Assembly: GCF_943737005.1 (NCBI RefSeq)
Contig: NZ_CALSFU010000008.1
Coordinates: 124,001 to 188,000, forward strand
Direction: 5' to 3'
From: Achromobacter sp. Marseille-Q4962
Lineage (GTDB): Bacteria > Pseudomonadota > Gammaproteobacteria > Burkholderiales > Burkholderiaceae_B
Length of the DNA: 64,000 bases
Shown: positions 19,556-29,185 of the stretch, one piece after another
How the letters are laid out: each line of letters starts with the position of its first letter
How positions within the stretch are numbered: position 1 is the stretch's first letter
Notes under the pieces: model-generated
Database searches by the model: none
Told to the model about the DNA's origin: nothing
What the model saw: the letters and a program-made list of their open reading frames with translations, nothing else
Made by a program: the position numbers and the translations under genes

Positions 19556-20041
19556 ATGCAATTCAAACGACTGACGGCCTACCGGGTCCGGCGCGTGGCG
19601 GAGTCCATACTCGGCCTGGCCGAGGACTTGTTCGCGCGGCATCTCGGCATCCGCGCGCTCGACTGGCGCGTGCTGGTCAAGCTGGCCGACGCCCCCGGCA
19701 GCACCGCCACGGAAATCGGGCGCGACATGCTGCTCACGCCGGTGCAGACCGGACGCAGCCTGCTCAAGTTGCGCGAACTCGAGATGGTCGAGGCCATGCC
19801 GGATCCCACCGACGGCCGCGCGACGCGCTACCTGCTGACCGCGGCGGGCCGGCGCAGCTACGAGCTCGGCACGCGCATCGTGCTCAAGGTGCAGAGCCAC
19901 GTGCTGCGCGATTTCACCCCGGTCGAGCAGGTGGCGCTGGACGGCCTGCTGGACCGGCTGGTGGCCTGCAGCGAATACGGCGAGGAAGACGTCGAGCGCC
20001 TGTCGGACGAGCTGTTCGGCCGCAAGGGCCGGCACGGCTAG
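19556..20041 (+). CDS. MarR-family transcriptional regulator
   Basis: This 161-aa winged-helix repressor has the MarR DNA-binding core: LDWRVLVKLADAPGSTATEIGRDMLLTPVQTGRSLLKLRELEMVEAMPDPTDGRATRYLLTAAG matches the recognition helix and wing layout of the family. A small ligand probably releases it from DNA. It sits between two divergent catabolic units whose promoters share one palindrome (19441-19464 and 20921-20938), which is the main evidence for its targets. Its stop overlaps the 3' end of the convergent SDR by 4 bp. Confidence 0.85.
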   Translation: MQFKRLTAYRVRRVAESILGLAEDLFARHLGIRALDWRVLVKLADAPGSTATEIGRDMLLTPVQTGRSLLKLRELEMVEAMPDPTDGRATRYLLTAAGRRSYELGTRIVLKVQSHVLRDFTPVEQVALDGLLDRLVACSEYGEEDVERLSDELFGRKGRHG

Positions 20042-20838
20042 GGCGTGTCGACGCGCGCGGCCTGGTAGGCTTGCGCGGACGAGCCGGTTACCAGCGACAG
20101 GCCGCCGTCGACGTCCAGCGTGGCGCCGGTGATCATGCCCGCGGCCGGGCTGCCCAGGAACAGAATGCTTTCGGCCACGTCTTCGGGGCTGAGCCAGCGG
20201 CCCAGCGGCACCATGCCGGCCACGTGGTCGATGTCCGCGGCGCTCAGGGCATTGCGGGTGAGGGCCGTCAGCACCGGGCCGGGGCAGACGGCATTGACGC
20301 GGATCCGCCTGGGCGACAGCTCGAAGGCCGTGTGACGCATCAGGCCCAGCATGCCGGCCTTGGCGGCCGTGTAGCCGACGCCGCCCGTATACGACACACG
20401 CTTGGCCGCCAGCGACGCGACGTGCACCACCGCCTTGCCGGTGCTAGCGTCCAGCAGAGGCAGCATGTGCCGGGTGCAGAGAAAGGCGCCCGTCAGGTTG
20501 ACGTCGAGCGCGCGCTGCCATTCCTGCGCGCTGGTGGTTTCGAAGCGCCCGCGCGAGACGATGCCCGCGCAATTGACCAGCAGGTCGACCGTGTCCGCGC
20601 CGGCTTCCGCGATCGCCGCGATGGCCCGCCTGACGGACGATTCGGAGGCCACGTCCACTTCCGCGCCGGTCAGCCGCAGCCCGGCTTCGGAGAAAGCCCG
20701 AGCCATGGCGTCCAGGGCGGCTTTGTTGTAGTCCAGCGCCACGACGGCGGCGCCGCGGCGCGCGGCCGCCCAGGCTGTGGCCAGGCCGATGCCGCTGGCC
20801 GCGCCGGTCACGGCGACGACACGATTAAGGTAGTCCAT
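20038..20838 (-). CDS. short-chain dehydrogenase/reductase (MarR-cluster, first SDR)
   Basis: This 266-aa classical SDR has the cofactor motif TGAASGIG (about 11-18), NCAG, and the active-site Ser (HVASLAAKRVSY) with YTAAK. NAVCPGPV is the usual post-catalytic segment. It is a cytoplasmic NAD(P)-dependent alcohol/ketone oxidoreductase of unknown substrate. It is divergent from the MFS importer, and the intergenic gap carries the second palindromic operator, so both are expected to respond to the MarR regulator. Confidence 0.85.
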   Translation of the reverse strand: MDYLNRVVAVTGAASGIGLATAWAAARRGAAVVALDYNKAALDAMARAFSEAGLRLTGAEVDVASESSVRRAIAAIAEAGADTVDLLVNCAGIVSRGRFETTSAQEWQRALDVNLTGAFLCTRHMLPLLDASTGKAVVHVASLAAKRVSYTGGVGYTAAKAGMLGLMRHTAFELSPRRIRVNAVCPGPVLTALTRNALSAADIDHVAGMVPLGRWLSPEDVAESILFLGSPAAGMITGATLDVDGGLSLVTGSSAQAYQAARVDTP

Positions 20839-20918
20839 GCGTTATCTCCCGTTATGGGCGGCGCATTCCTAGGGATAGTCCCAGGGCGGCTTGCGCACGC
20901 ACCGTCTCCTGCCTGCGA

Positions 20919-20940
20919 TATATTATCAAATGATAATAAA
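20919..20940. promoter_or_regulatory. palindromic operator (MarR, copy 2)
   Basis: TATTATCAA and ATGATAATA (20921-20938) form an 18-bp palindrome with one central mismatch. It shares ATTATCA and TGATAAT with the perfect palindrome at 19441. It lies between the divergent SDR (start 20838) and MFS (start 20981) genes, overlapping probable promoter sequence for both. Confidence 0.7.
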
Positions 20941-20980
20941 TTGAGCCTGAATGGTCAGCTCAAGAACGGAGACAGCCATC

Positions 20981-22279
20981 GTGAGTACCCTGATCCAAGA
21001 CCGTGCGACCTGCCAGGCCGGCACCGACGCGAAGATCTTCTGGCGATTGATACCCATCATTCTCGTCAGCCTGATCGTCAATCAGCTCGACAAAGTCAAT
21101 GTGGCCTTCGCCAAGCTGCAGATGGCGCCCGACATCGGGCTGTCGAATGCGGCCTATGGCCTGGGAGCCGGCATTTTCTTCGTCGGGTACTGCCTGTTCG
21201 AAGTGCCGAGCAACATGATTCTGCACCGCGTCGGCGCGCGCGCCTGGCTCACGCGCATCATGGTGAGCTGGGGCATTCTGTCGGCCTGCACCCTGTTCGC
21301 GGCCGGGCCGGTTTCGTTTTATGCGATCCGCTTCCTGCTCGGCGTGGCGGAGGCCGGCTTCGCGCCGGGCATCATGCTGTACGTGAGCCAATGGTTTCCG
21401 GCGCGCACGCGCGGCAGAATCATTGCCGCCTTCATGACGGCGCTGCCCATTTCCGGCGTCATCGGCGCGCCGCTGTCGGCCTGGCTGATGAGCGCCACGC
21501 CGCACTTCCTGCCTCTCGAGGGCTGGCAATGGATGTTCCTGTGCGAAGGGGCGCCGGCAATCCTGTGCGGCATTGCCTTTTGGATGCTCGTGCCCGACCG
21601 CATCGACGACGCGGCATGGCTGCGCGCGGACGAAAAAGCGGCCTTGAAAGCCGAACTGGGGCCGGTCGACGGGGGCCACGCCGGCAGCTTCCGGCAGGGA
21701 CTCACGGACGGGCGCGTCTGGCTCTTGTGCATGATTTATTTCGCCTTCGTGGCGGCGCTGTACGGCGTGAGCTTCTGGCTGCCGACCCTGATCAAGGCAT
21801 TGGGCTACGCCGGCCTCGCCGAGATTGGCTGGATGACCGCTGTTCCCTATGCGGCGGCGGTGGCGGCCATGCTGGCGCTGGCCTGGAATTCGGACCGCAC
21901 GGGCGAGCGCCGGCGGCATCTGGCGTGCGCGGGGCTGACGGGCGCGGCCGCGCTGGTGCTCAGCGTCGTGCTGCGCGCGGATCCGGTCTGGTCGTTCGTG
22001 GCGCTCACGGTGGCCATGGCCTGCATCGTCAGCGCCATTCCCCTGTTCTGGAACCTGCCTACCGCTTTTCTCACCGGCGCCGCCGCCGCCACCGGGTTCG
22101 CGCTGATCACGTCTATCGGCAACCTGTCGGGCTTCGTCGCGCCCTACCTGGTCGGCCTGGCGGCCGACGCGACAGGGCAGGTGAGCAGCGGGCTGTACGG
22201 CCTGGCCTGCGCGGCCGTGATCGGCGCGGCGCTGGTGTTCCGCCTGCCGTCGCGTCTCGTGGAACGGGGAGCGCGATAA
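20981..22279 (+). CDS. MFS transporter, anion:cation symporter (ACS) type
   Basis: This 432-aa inner-membrane importer has about twelve helices and the ACS-family features IVNQLDKVNVAFAKLQM in helix 1, GYCLFEVPSNMILHRVGARAWLTRIM and RFLLGVAEAGFAPGIMLYVSQWFPARTRGR. Such carriers import organic acids such as phthalate, tartrate, glucarate or 4-hydroxyphenylacetate. I chose the GTG at 20981 because GGAG sits nine bases upstream; the ATG at 20951 has no binding site. Its stop overlaps the next SDR start (TAATG). The upstream operator suggests MarR control. Confidence 0.87.
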   Translation: MSTLIQDRATCQAGTDAKIFWRLIPIILVSLIVNQLDKVNVAFAKLQMAPDIGLSNAAYGLGAGIFFVGYCLFEVPSNMILHRVGARAWLTRIMVSWGILSACTLFAAGPVSFYAIRFLLGVAEAGFAPGIMLYVSQWFPARTRGRIIAAFMTALPISGVIGAPLSAWLMSATPHFLPLEGWQWMFLCEGAPAILCGIAFWMLVPDRIDDAAWLRADEKAALKAELGPVDGGHAGSFRQGLTDGRVWLLCMIYFAFVAALYGVSFWLPTLIKALGYAGLAEIGWMTAVPYAAAVAAMLALAWNSDRTGERRRHLACAGLTGAAALVLSVVLRADPVWSFVALTVAMACIVSAIPLFWNLPTAFLTGAAAATGFALITSIGNLSGFVAPYLVGLAADATGQVSSGLYGLACAAVIGAALVFRLPSRLVERGAR

Positions 22280-23031
22280 TGGCGGCCGCCATGAAGCGCG
22301 TGGCGCTGGTCACCGGCGCGGCCCGCGGCATCGGCGCGGCCATTGCAAGACGGCTTTGCGAGACGGGGCGCCACGTGATCGTGGCCGACCTCGACCTGGA
22401 CGCGGCCGGCCGCCTCGCCGCGGAGCTCGCAAGCGCCGAGGCCCGCCGCCTGGACGCGGGCGAACCCGGCAGCATAAGCGCGCTGTTCGCCCAGCTCGAA
22501 CAACGGCACGGCCGCTGCGACATCCTGGTGAACAACGCGGGAATCGCCCGTCCCGCCGCTTTTCTCGACGGTACGCTGGAGCAATGGCAAAACGTCATGG
22601 CCGTCAACCTGACCGGCCCCATGCTGCTGGGCCAGCATGCCGCCAGGATGATGCTGCGGCATCGCTGGGGCCGCGTCGTGAACATCACGTCCATCAGCGG
22701 CGTGCGCGCCGGCGTCAATCGCGCGGCCTATGGCAGTTCCAAGGCGGGCCTGGCCGCGCTCACCCGGCAGATGGCGATCGAGTTGGCCGGGCATGGCATC
22801 ACGGCCAATTGCGTTGCGCCGGGCCCGATCGAAACGCCGCTGACGCGGGCGCAGCATGCGGAAGCGACGCGGCGCGCGTATGAACAGACAGTGCCCATGC
22901 GCCGCTATGGCGCGCCCGAGGACATCGCGCGCGCCGTGGCGTTTCTTTGCGAGGAGGAGGCCGGCTACATCACCGGCCAGACCCTGGCGGTCGACGGGGG
23001 ATTCCTGGCGGCGGGCCTGCTGGCCTTCTGA
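22279..23031 (+). CDS. short-chain dehydrogenase/reductase (MarR-cluster, second SDR)
   Basis: This 250-aa FabG-like SDR has TGAARGIG near residue 12, NNAGIARPA, and Ser (NITSISGV) with YGSSK, followed by NCVAPGPIETPL. It probably oxidises or reduces a hydroxyl group in the pathway fed by the MFS carrier. The ATG shares its A with the MFS stop codon (TAATG), so the two genes are translationally coupled. It ends 10 bp before the convergent MmgE/PrpD gene. Confidence 0.87.
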   Translation: MAAAMKRVALVTGAARGIGAAIARRLCETGRHVIVADLDLDAAGRLAAELASAEARRLDAGEPGSISALFAQLEQRHGRCDILVNNAGIARPAAFLDGTLEQWQNVMAVNLTGPMLLGQHAARMMLRHRWGRVVNITSISGVRAGVNRAAYGSSKAGLAALTRQMAIELAGHGITANCVAPGPIETPLTRAQHAEATRRAYEQTVPMRRYGAPEDIARAVAFLCEEEAGYITGQTLAVDGGFLAAGLLAF

Positions 23032-23041
23032 GCCGGGGCCC

Positions 23042-24412
23042 TCAGCGCGGCAGCAGATCTCCCACGCGCGGCGCGCCGTCGAGGCTCCAGATGGCGCCGA
23101 TCAGGCCGCGCAGCTCGGCTTCGGTGGCGGCGCCGGCATATTGGCCCAGGCGCAGCGTCTTGTCCTCGATTTCGTCGCGGCCGAGGGTGTTGCCGGGGTC
23201 GCCCTTGGGTTCGTCCACGCGGGCATGGAACACGCGGCCGTCGCGCGTGTAGACGGTGACCTTGCCGATCCAGCGTCGGGGGTAGGCGGCATCGACTTCG
23301 GGGTCGAGCTGCATTTCCACGCGCGCGCGGAAATCGGCCACGCCCGGGTCGTCCAGGCCGGCGTCGAATTCGGCCAGGCCGGCGCGGCCCTGGCGGGCGA
23401 TGAGGGCCAGCACGGTGCCCATGGAGAATTTGGACTGGTGCACGGTGGCGGGGTTGACGACCGGCCCGAGCACGTCGATGGCGCCCTGGTGCACGTGGGC
23501 CACCACGCGCTCGATGTCGGATTCGGAGAGCCCGTTTTCGCGCAGGGAGAGCTGCAGGGCGTCGGCGGCCGGATGGGTGTGGCGGCAGGAGGCGTGGTAC
23601 TTGAACGAGGTTTCGGCCAGCGCCCAGCGCGTGCCCAGGCGGTCGACCAGGCGGCTGGGGTCGGCGTCGGTGGACATGCCCGCGGCCATGCCTTGCGGAC
23701 CTTCGAGGATGTGGCGCGCGCCGGTGAAGCCTTCTTTGGCGAGATAGGCGGCGGTGATGCCGTCGGCGGCCGCCTTGGCCGTGTGCAGCTGCTTGGAGTC
23801 GGCGGCGTCGCGCAGGAATTCCCACAAGCCGGCGGCCTGGGTGCCGGCCGAGCCCAGCGCGTGCAGCATCTGCTCGGGCGTGAGCCTGAGCAGGCGGCCC
23901 ACGGCGACGGCGGCGGCCAGGGTGCCGGCGGTGCCGGTGGTGTGGAAGATCTTGTAGTGCGAGCGGCCCAGGAATTCGCCGACCCGGATGCCGATCTCGT
24001 AGCCGGCCACGGCCGCCGTCAGCAGTTCGGCGCCGGAGCTGCCCAGGGCCTGCGCCACGGCGAGCGCGGGCGGAAACACCACGGCGGCGGGATGGAACAC
24101 CGAGCCGTTGTGCACGTCGTCCTGTTCGACCACGTGCGCGGCGGCCGCGTTGACCATGGCGGCAAAGAGGGGCGTGGTGCGGCGGCGGGTGATGAGGACT
24201 TCGCTGGGGCCGTCGGCCGGGCCCATGGCGCGGGCGTAGCGCTCGATGGCCTGCACGGGGCGCGCCGAGGCGCCCGCCAGGATGGAGCCCAGGCAATCGA
24301 GCAGCAGGTCTTCGGCGCGGCGCAGGACCGCGGCGGGGATGTCTTCGTGGCGCAGGTTGGCCGCGAAGGCGGCGAGTTCCGCGCTTGGATGGGAGGAGTG
24401 TTCGAGGCTCAT
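23042..24412 (-). CDS. MmgE/PrpD family protein
   Basis: This 456-aa protein belongs to the family of 2-methylcitrate dehydratase (PrpD) and cis-aconitate decarboxylase. Family landmarks include RAEDLLLDCLGSILAGA, NAAAAHVVEQDDVHNGSVFHPAA, FHTTGTAGTLAAAVAVGRLL, SFKYHASCRHTHPAADA and VNPATVHQSKFSMGTVLALIA. The overall match is good, but many bacterial members have unknown substrates, so methylcitrate dehydratase activity should not be assumed. Its start lies 2 bp after the acyl-CoA dehydrogenase stop, implying a two-gene operon for acyl-CoA or short organic-acid breakdown. Confidence 0.85.
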   Translation of the reverse strand: MSLEHSSHPSAELAAFAANLRHEDIPAAVLRRAEDLLLDCLGSILAGASARPVQAIERYARAMGPADGPSEVLITRRRTTPLFAAMVNAAAAHVVEQDDVHNGSVFHPAAVVFPPALAVAQALGSSGAELLTAAVAGYEIGIRVGEFLGRSHYKIFHTTGTAGTLAAAVAVGRLLRLTPEQMLHALGSAGTQAAGLWEFLRDAADSKQLHTAKAAADGITAAYLAKEGFTGARHILEGPQGMAAGMSTDADPSRLVDRLGTRWALAETSFKYHASCRHTHPAADALQLSLRENGLSESDIERVVAHVHQGAIDVLGPVVNPATVHQSKFSMGTVLALIARQGRAGLAEFDAGLDDPGVADFRARVEMQLDPEVDAAYPRRWIGKVTVYTRDGRVFHARVDEPKGDPGNTLGRDEIEDKTLRLGQYAGAATEAELRGLIGAIWSLDGAPRVGDLLPR

Positions 24413-24414
24413 GG

Positions 24415-25575
24415 TCAGAAGGAACGGGGCAGGCCCAGGATGTGTTCGGCGACGTATGACAGGATGAGGTTGGTGGAGATGGGCGCCACCTGGTAGAGCC
24501 GGGTCTCGCGGAACTTGCGCTCGACGTCATACTCGTTGGCGAAGCCGAAGCCGCCATGGAACTGCAGGCAGGCGTTGGCCGCTTCCCAGGATGCGTCGGC
24601 GGCCAGCAGCTTGGCCATGTTGGCCTGCGCGCCGCAGGGCTGGTGCGCGTCGAACAGGCGGCAGGCCTCGAAGCGCATGAGGCTGGCGGCCTCGACGTTG
24701 ATGTAGGAGCGCGCGATGGGGAACTGCACGCCCTGATTCTGGCCGATGGGGCGGCCGAAGACCTTGCGCTCCTTGGCGTAGGCCGTGACCTTGTCCACGA
24801 ACCAGTAGCCGTCGCCGATGCATTCGGCGGCGATGAGCGTGCGCTCGGCGTTCAGGCCGTCGAGAATGTACTTGAATCCCTTGCCTTCCTCGCCGATCAG
24901 GTTCTCCGCCGGGATTTCCAGGTTGTCGAAGAAGAGCTCGTTGGTTTCGTGGTTGACCATGTTGGGAATGGGGCGGACCGTCATGCCGTGCTTGACGGCA
25001 TCGTGCAGGTCCACGATGAAGATGGACATGCCCTCGGACTTGCGCGCGACCTGGTCCAGCGGCGTGGTGCGCGCCAGCAGGATCATGAGGTCCGAGTGCT
25101 GTACGCGGGAGATCCAGACCTTCTGGCCGTTGACCACGTAGCGGTCGCCGCGGCGCACCGCGGTGGTCTTGATCTTGGTGGTGTCGGTGCCGGTGGTGGG
25201 CTCGGTGACGCCCATGGACTGCAGGCGCAGCTCGCCGCTGGCGATGCGCGGCAGGTACTGGCGCTTCTGCGCCTCGGAGCCGTGGCGCAGCAGGGTGCCC
25301 ATGTTGTACATCTGGCCGTGGCAGGCGCCCGAGTTGCCGCCGCTGCGGTTGATTTCCTCCATGATGATGGAGGCTTCGGTCAGGCCCAGGCCCGAGCCGC
25401 CGTACTCCTGGGGGATCAGCGCCGCCAGCCAGCCGGCCTCGGTGAGCGCGCGCACGAAGTCGTCGGGGTAGCCGCGCTCTTCGTCGATCTTGCGGAAATA
25501 CTCGGCGGGGAATTGGGCGCAGAGGTCGCGCACGGCTTCACGGATGTCCTGGTAGGCGTCGGCGGATTGAGACAT
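24415..25575 (-). CDS. acyl-CoA dehydrogenase
   Basis: This 386-aa FAD enzyme introduces a double bond next to the CoA thioester. It has the expected segments GVTEPTTGTDTTKIKTTAV, GQKVWISRV, ERKVFGRPIGQNQGVQFPIA and FHGGFGFANEYDVERKFRE. The usual C-terminal catalytic Glu position (YEGT) reads QVAPISTN. A glutamate is instead present at E244 in LNAERTLIAAE, the position used by isovaleryl- and long-chain acyl-CoA dehydrogenases. I chose the ATG at 25575, giving MSQSADAYQDI. It is coupled to the MmgE/PrpD gene. The electron acceptor would be ETF encoded elsewhere. Confidence 0.9.
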   Translation of the reverse strand: MSQSADAYQDIREAVRDLCAQFPAEYFRKIDEERGYPDDFVRALTEAGWLAALIPQEYGGSGLGLTEASIIMEEINRSGGNSGACHGQMYNMGTLLRHGSEAQKRQYLPRIASGELRLQSMGVTEPTTGTDTTKIKTTAVRRGDRYVVNGQKVWISRVQHSDLMILLARTTPLDQVARKSEGMSIFIVDLHDAVKHGMTVRPIPNMVNHETNELFFDNLEIPAENLIGEEGKGFKYILDGLNAERTLIAAECIGDGYWFVDKVTAYAKERKVFGRPIGQNQGVQFPIARSYINVEAASLMRFEACRLFDAHQPCGAQANMAKLLAADASWEAANACLQFHGGFGFANEYDVERKFRETRLYQVAPISTNLILSYVAEHILGLPRSF

Positions 25576-25771
25576 GAGGCAATCGAAAAAGGGTTTGCGA
25601 TAGCGGGCAATGTGCCGCAACGGCGGGCGGCTGCCAATTCACAATTCATTAATACGGGGTTTTCGGAGGCGAAAGCTGGGCGGGGCGCGCCGGGGAATGT
25701 GTCAAGAAATTGCCAAACTGGATGTCCATAATCCGGGCCATTACGCCCGCTGCGCGGGCGCCACGCGATGG

Positions 25772-27460
25772 ATGGACATGAAAAGGAATCTCAAGGTCAC
25801 GACGGCGATGACGGCCGCCCTGGCGGTGTTCGTGGTGCTGTTCGCGGTGGCTGCCGCGGCGGGCATTGCGGTCTTGCGGGACAATCGCGCGCAGATCGAG
25901 GCGCTGGGGCGCGGCAGCATCGAGCGCGCCGGCGATCTGGCCGAGACGACCGGCCGCCTGTTCCAGGCGCGCGCCGCCCTGACCGACGCCAAGACGGCCA
26001 TGGAAAGCGGCATGCAGGAGGCGCGCGACGCCCACCTGGCCCAGGCGCAGGCGTTGCTGGCGCAGGCGGCCGCGGGCGCCGGGCGGCTGCGCGCCAACCC
26101 GGACGGCGACCCCGACGGCGGGCCGCTGTTCGACAGGGTGCTGGCGGCCTATGGCCGTTTCGCCGATGGCGCGCTGGCGCCGCTGCACAAGGCGATCCAG
26201 GGTTGGAACGGCATCGAGGCCAACCGCATCGTGGAGCAGGCGCTGGCGCCGGCGGGCGCGGCCTATGTGCAGAGCGCGGACGCCTACCAGGTCCACGCGC
26301 GGCAGCGGGGCGAGGCCGCGGTGGCCGGCGCGGGCCGCGCGCTGGAGCGCGTGATCCTGGCCGCGGCCGGTCTGCTGGGGGTGGCTGCGTTCCTGGCCGT
26401 GCTGATCCGGCTGGCGCTGCGGCGTTCGGTGCTGCGGCCGCTGAACGAGGCAGGCGCGCATTTCGACCGCATCGCCGATGGCGATCTCACCGCGGCCATC
26501 GCGGCGCGCGGCCACAACGAGATCGGCGTGCTTTATTCGGCCATGCGGCGCATGCGGTCGGGGCTGACGGCGGCGGTGGCCGCGGTGCGGCGCGGCGTGG
26601 AGGAACTGCACGCCGGGGCCGGCGAGATCGCGGCCGGCGGCGCGGAGATGTCGGAACGCGCCGCGCGCCAGGCGGGTTCGGTGCAGGAGGCGCTGGCCAG
26701 CCTGACGCAGCTCGAGGAGGCGGTGCAGCGCACCGCCGGCGATGCCGGCCAGGCCAGCGCCCAGGCGGCCAGCGCGGCGGACCTGGCCCGGCGGGGAGCC
26801 GAGGCGGTGGCCGACGTGGCGCGCTGCATGGAAGACATCGCGCAGAGCGCGCAGCGCATCGGCGAAATCGTGGGCGTGGTGGACAGCATCGCCTTCCAGA
26901 CCAACATCCTGGCGCTCAATGCCGGCGTGGAAGCGGCCCGCGCGGGCGCGCACGGCAAGGGTTTCGCCGTGGTGGCCGGCGAGGTGCGCACGCTGGCGCA
27001 GCGCAGCGCCCAGGCCGCGCGCGAAATCCGGCAGCTCATCGAGGAGTCGGGCGCGCGGGTGCGGGCGGGCGTGCGGCAGGTCGGGCTGGCCGGCCAGACC
27101 ATGGCGGGCATGCGCGAGGCCGCCGACAGCGTGACGCGCATCGTGGACGGCATTTTCCTGTCCGCCGCGCAGCAGGCGGACGGCATTGTGTCGGTGAATG
27201 GGGCGGTGTCGGAGATCGAGCGGGCCACCCAGGAGAACGCCGCCATGGCCGAGCAGACGGCGGCGGCCGCGGCCGCGCTGGAAAGCCAGGCGCGCCGGGT
27301 GCGCGAGGCGGTGGCGGTGTTCCGGATCGGCGCGGCGGAGTCAGGCGGCGAGCGCGCCGGGGTAGGACTCGCTGACGAGGGAAAGATTGGCGTGCTTGAC
27401 CTTGTGCTTGACGTGCGCGGCGGCCGAGGCGATGTCCTCGGGGCGGATGCGGCCGCATAG
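25772..27460 (+). CDS. methyl-accepting chemotaxis protein
   Basis: This 562-aa inner-membrane chemoreceptor has TM1 (about 9-32), a periplasmic four-helix-type sensor with an R-x-x-L-F-Q-A-R-like start, and TM2 (about 190-212). A HAMP domain ([20 protein letters not shown]) and the signalling hairpin [30 protein letters not shown] follow, with one A-to-V change in the hairpin tip region. No CheB/CheR-binding pentapeptide is obvious. The start is the ATG at 25772 or 25778. The last 40 codons, after VAVFRIGAA, run antisense over the 3' end of the EAL-GGDEF gene, so the natural stop may have been lost. No chemotaxis genes lie nearby. Confidence 0.88.
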   Translation: MDMKRNLKVTTAMTAALAVFVVLFAVAAAAGIAVLRDNRAQIEALGRGSIERAGDLAETTGRLFQARAALTDAKTAMESGMQEARDAHLAQAQALLAQAAAGAGRLRANPDGDPDGGPLFDRVLAAYGRFADGALAPLHKAIQGWNGIEANRIVEQALAPAGAAYVQSADAYQVHARQRGEAAVAGAGRALERVILAAAGLLGVAAFLAVLIRLALRRSVLRPLNEAGAHFDRIADGDLTAAIAARGHNEIGVLYSAMRRMRSGLTAAVAAVRRGVEELHAGAGEIAAGGAEMSERAARQAGSVQEALASLTQLEEAVQRTAGDAGQASAQAASAADLARRGAEAVADVARCMEDIAQSAQRIGEIVGVVDSIAFQTNILALNAGVEAARAGAHGKGFAVVAGEVRTLAQRSAQAAREIRQLIEESGARVRAGVRQVGLAGQTMAGMREAADSVTRIVDGIFLSAAQQADGIVSVNGAVSEIERATQENAAMAEQTAAAAAALESQARRVREAVAVFRIGAAESGGERAGVGLADEGKIGVLDLVLDVRGGRGDVLGADAAA

Positions 27461-29185
27461 GGCAGGCGTAACGGTGAGCGTGCCCACGCCCAGCGTCACG
27501 AAGGGGAAGAAGCGCGGTACGCCGTAGCGGTCTTCCGCTTCGATGCCGCCGCGCCGCCGCGCGTCGTCGTCATAGAGATCGATGGCGCGCGCATTGAAGT
27601 CGGCGATGATGCGGCGGGCGCGATCCCGCCAGTCCGGGCTGCGCATCATGAAGACGAAATCGTCGCCGCCCACGTGGCCGACGAAGTCGCGCTGGGGATC
27701 GCAGTGCCGCTTGATGATCTCCGCGGCCAGCAGGATCATGTCGTCGCCCCGCCAGTAGCCATAGACGTCGTTGAAGGGCTTGAAGTTGTTCAGATCGCCG
27801 TAGCAGACGGTGAAATCGCCGGCTTCTTCGAGCAGGGCGGAGATGTGGCGGCTGATGGGAATGTTGCCGGGCAGGGACGTCAGCGGGTTGGCGTAGCGCG
27901 CGGCCTCGATGCGCATCTCGGTAACCGAGCGCACCAGGGTTTCGCCGGTGGCCAGCCCGTCGTAGCAGCCGTTGCGGGTAATGATGAGCCCGTCCATGAG
28001 GTAGCGCTGGTCTTCGGAAACCAGCACGCGGCTGAGCTGGTCGATGGACACGTCGGCGTCCACCAGCACGGGCTCGCTGTTCATGAAGGTGGAGCAGGGG
28101 TCGCGCCCGAAGAGTTCGCGGGTGTAGCGCTGGGCGTAGTGTTCGGAGAAGTCGCGGCGGTTGATGATGCCCAGCGGGCGCTGCTGCTCGTCGAGCACGG
28201 CCACGGCGTGCAGATCCTTGTGCTCGAGGAACAGGCGGTGCACGTCGTCGTTGGTGTGCTTGTGCAGCAGCGCGGCCGGGGCCTGCACGCGCAGGCTGGC
28301 GGCGGTGCCGCCGCCCGGGCGCGCCGGGCGCGGCGCAGGCGGGCGCACGCGCAGCGACTGCTGCAGCGTGGGCGCCAGTTCGTCGAGCGGAGATTCCTCC
28401 GGCCGGCCCAGCAGCCAGCCCTGCGCGTAGCGGATGTCCAGGTCGCGCACGGCGGCCAGGTCGTCGGCCGTTTCGATGCCTTCGGCCACGATGGAGGTGC
28501 CCAGGTGCCGGGCCACTTTCATAATGGCGTCCACCATGTGGCGCTTGCGCTCGTCCCGGCCGATGCCGTCGAAGAAATAGCGGTCGATCTTGATGAGGTC
28601 GGGCTGCAGTTCGGCCCACACCTGCAGATTGGAGCCGCCCGCGCCGTAGTCGTCCAGCGCGATGCGCATGCCGTGTTCGCGCAGGCAGGCCAGGGCGCTG
28701 GCCAGGGCGTTCATGTGCGGCGAGAGCGGATCGTGCTCGGTCAGCTCCACCACGATGCTGGCGGGATCCACGCTGCTGCCCTTGAGCAGCTTCGCGGGCA
28801 GTGCCGGCCCCCACAGCGTCCAGTAGTGGATGAGGGCGGAACCGGAAAGATTGAGAAAGAGCTTGCCGCGCGCCTCGCGTTCCTGGAAACCCTGCACGCC
28901 GGCGCGAAAACTGGCGAGTTCGAGCTGCGGGTGCAGCCCCTGGCGGCGGGCTTCGGTGAACAGGGCGTCGGGCAGGTGCAGGTCGGTGCCTTGCGGTCCG
29001 CGGATCAGGCTTTCATGGCCGAACACCCTGCTGTGGGCCAGATCGACCACCGGCTGGAACCGCGGGCTGAGTTGCCGCGATTGCAGGATGGCCGCCAGGC
29101 ATGCGGGCTCCGGAACCGTGGCGGACGCTGCCATCGTGACGGGAACGGCGGGGGCTTGCCGGGGCAATGCAAGGGTTGAGCTCAT
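27341..29185 (-). CDS. EAL-CBS-GGDEF cyclic-di-GMP protein
   Basis: This 614-aa cytoplasmic c-di-GMP enzyme carries an N-terminal EAL phosphodiesterase domain, a middle CBS-like pair and a C-terminal GGDEF cyclase domain. EAL residues visible are HESLIRG (ESL in place of EAL), [26 protein letters not shown] and AEGIE, so metal and substrate residues look intact. The CBS part includes [24 protein letters not shown] reads [10 protein letters not shown], which can be catalytic. This EAL-first order resembles proteins whose two activities are regulated against each other. I chose ATG 29185; an in-frame TTG at 29236 is less likely. Its last 120 bp overlap the convergent chemoreceptor. Confidence 0.87.
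   Translation of the reverse strand: MSSTLALPRQAPAVPVTMAASATVPEPACLAAILQSRQLSPRFQPVVDLAHSRVFGHESLIRGPQGTDLHLPDALFTEARRQGLHPQLELASFRAGVQGFQEREARGKLFLNLSGSALIHYWTLWGPALPAKLLKGSSVDPASIVVELTEHDPLSPHMNALASALACLREHGMRIALDDYGAGGSNLQVWAELQPDLIKIDRYFFDGIGRDERKRHMVDAIMKVARHLGTSIVAEGIETADDLAAVRDLDIRYAQGWLLGRPEESPLDELAPTLQQSLRVRPPAPRPARPGGGTAASLRVQAPAALLHKHTNDDVHRLFLEHKDLHAVAVLDEQQRPLGIINRRDFSEHYAQRYTRELFGRDPCSTFMNSEPVLVDADVSIDQLSRVLVSEDQRYLMDGLIITRNGCYDGLATGETLVRSVTEMRIEAARYANPLTSLPGNIPISRHISALLEEAGDFTVCYGDLNNFKPFNDVYGYWRGDDMILLAAEIIKRHCDPQRDFVGHVGGDDFVFMMRSPDWRDRARRIIADFNARAIDLYDDDARRRGGIEAEDRYGVPRFFPFVTLGVGTLTVTPALCGRIRPEDIASAAAHVKHKVKHANLSLVSESYPGALAA

Noticed and set aside
19192-23031. 1279-codon open frame over marR, SDR and MFS genes
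   Set aside because: It is only an open frame upstream of the SDR at 22279. Real genes with domains occupy the other frames and strand.
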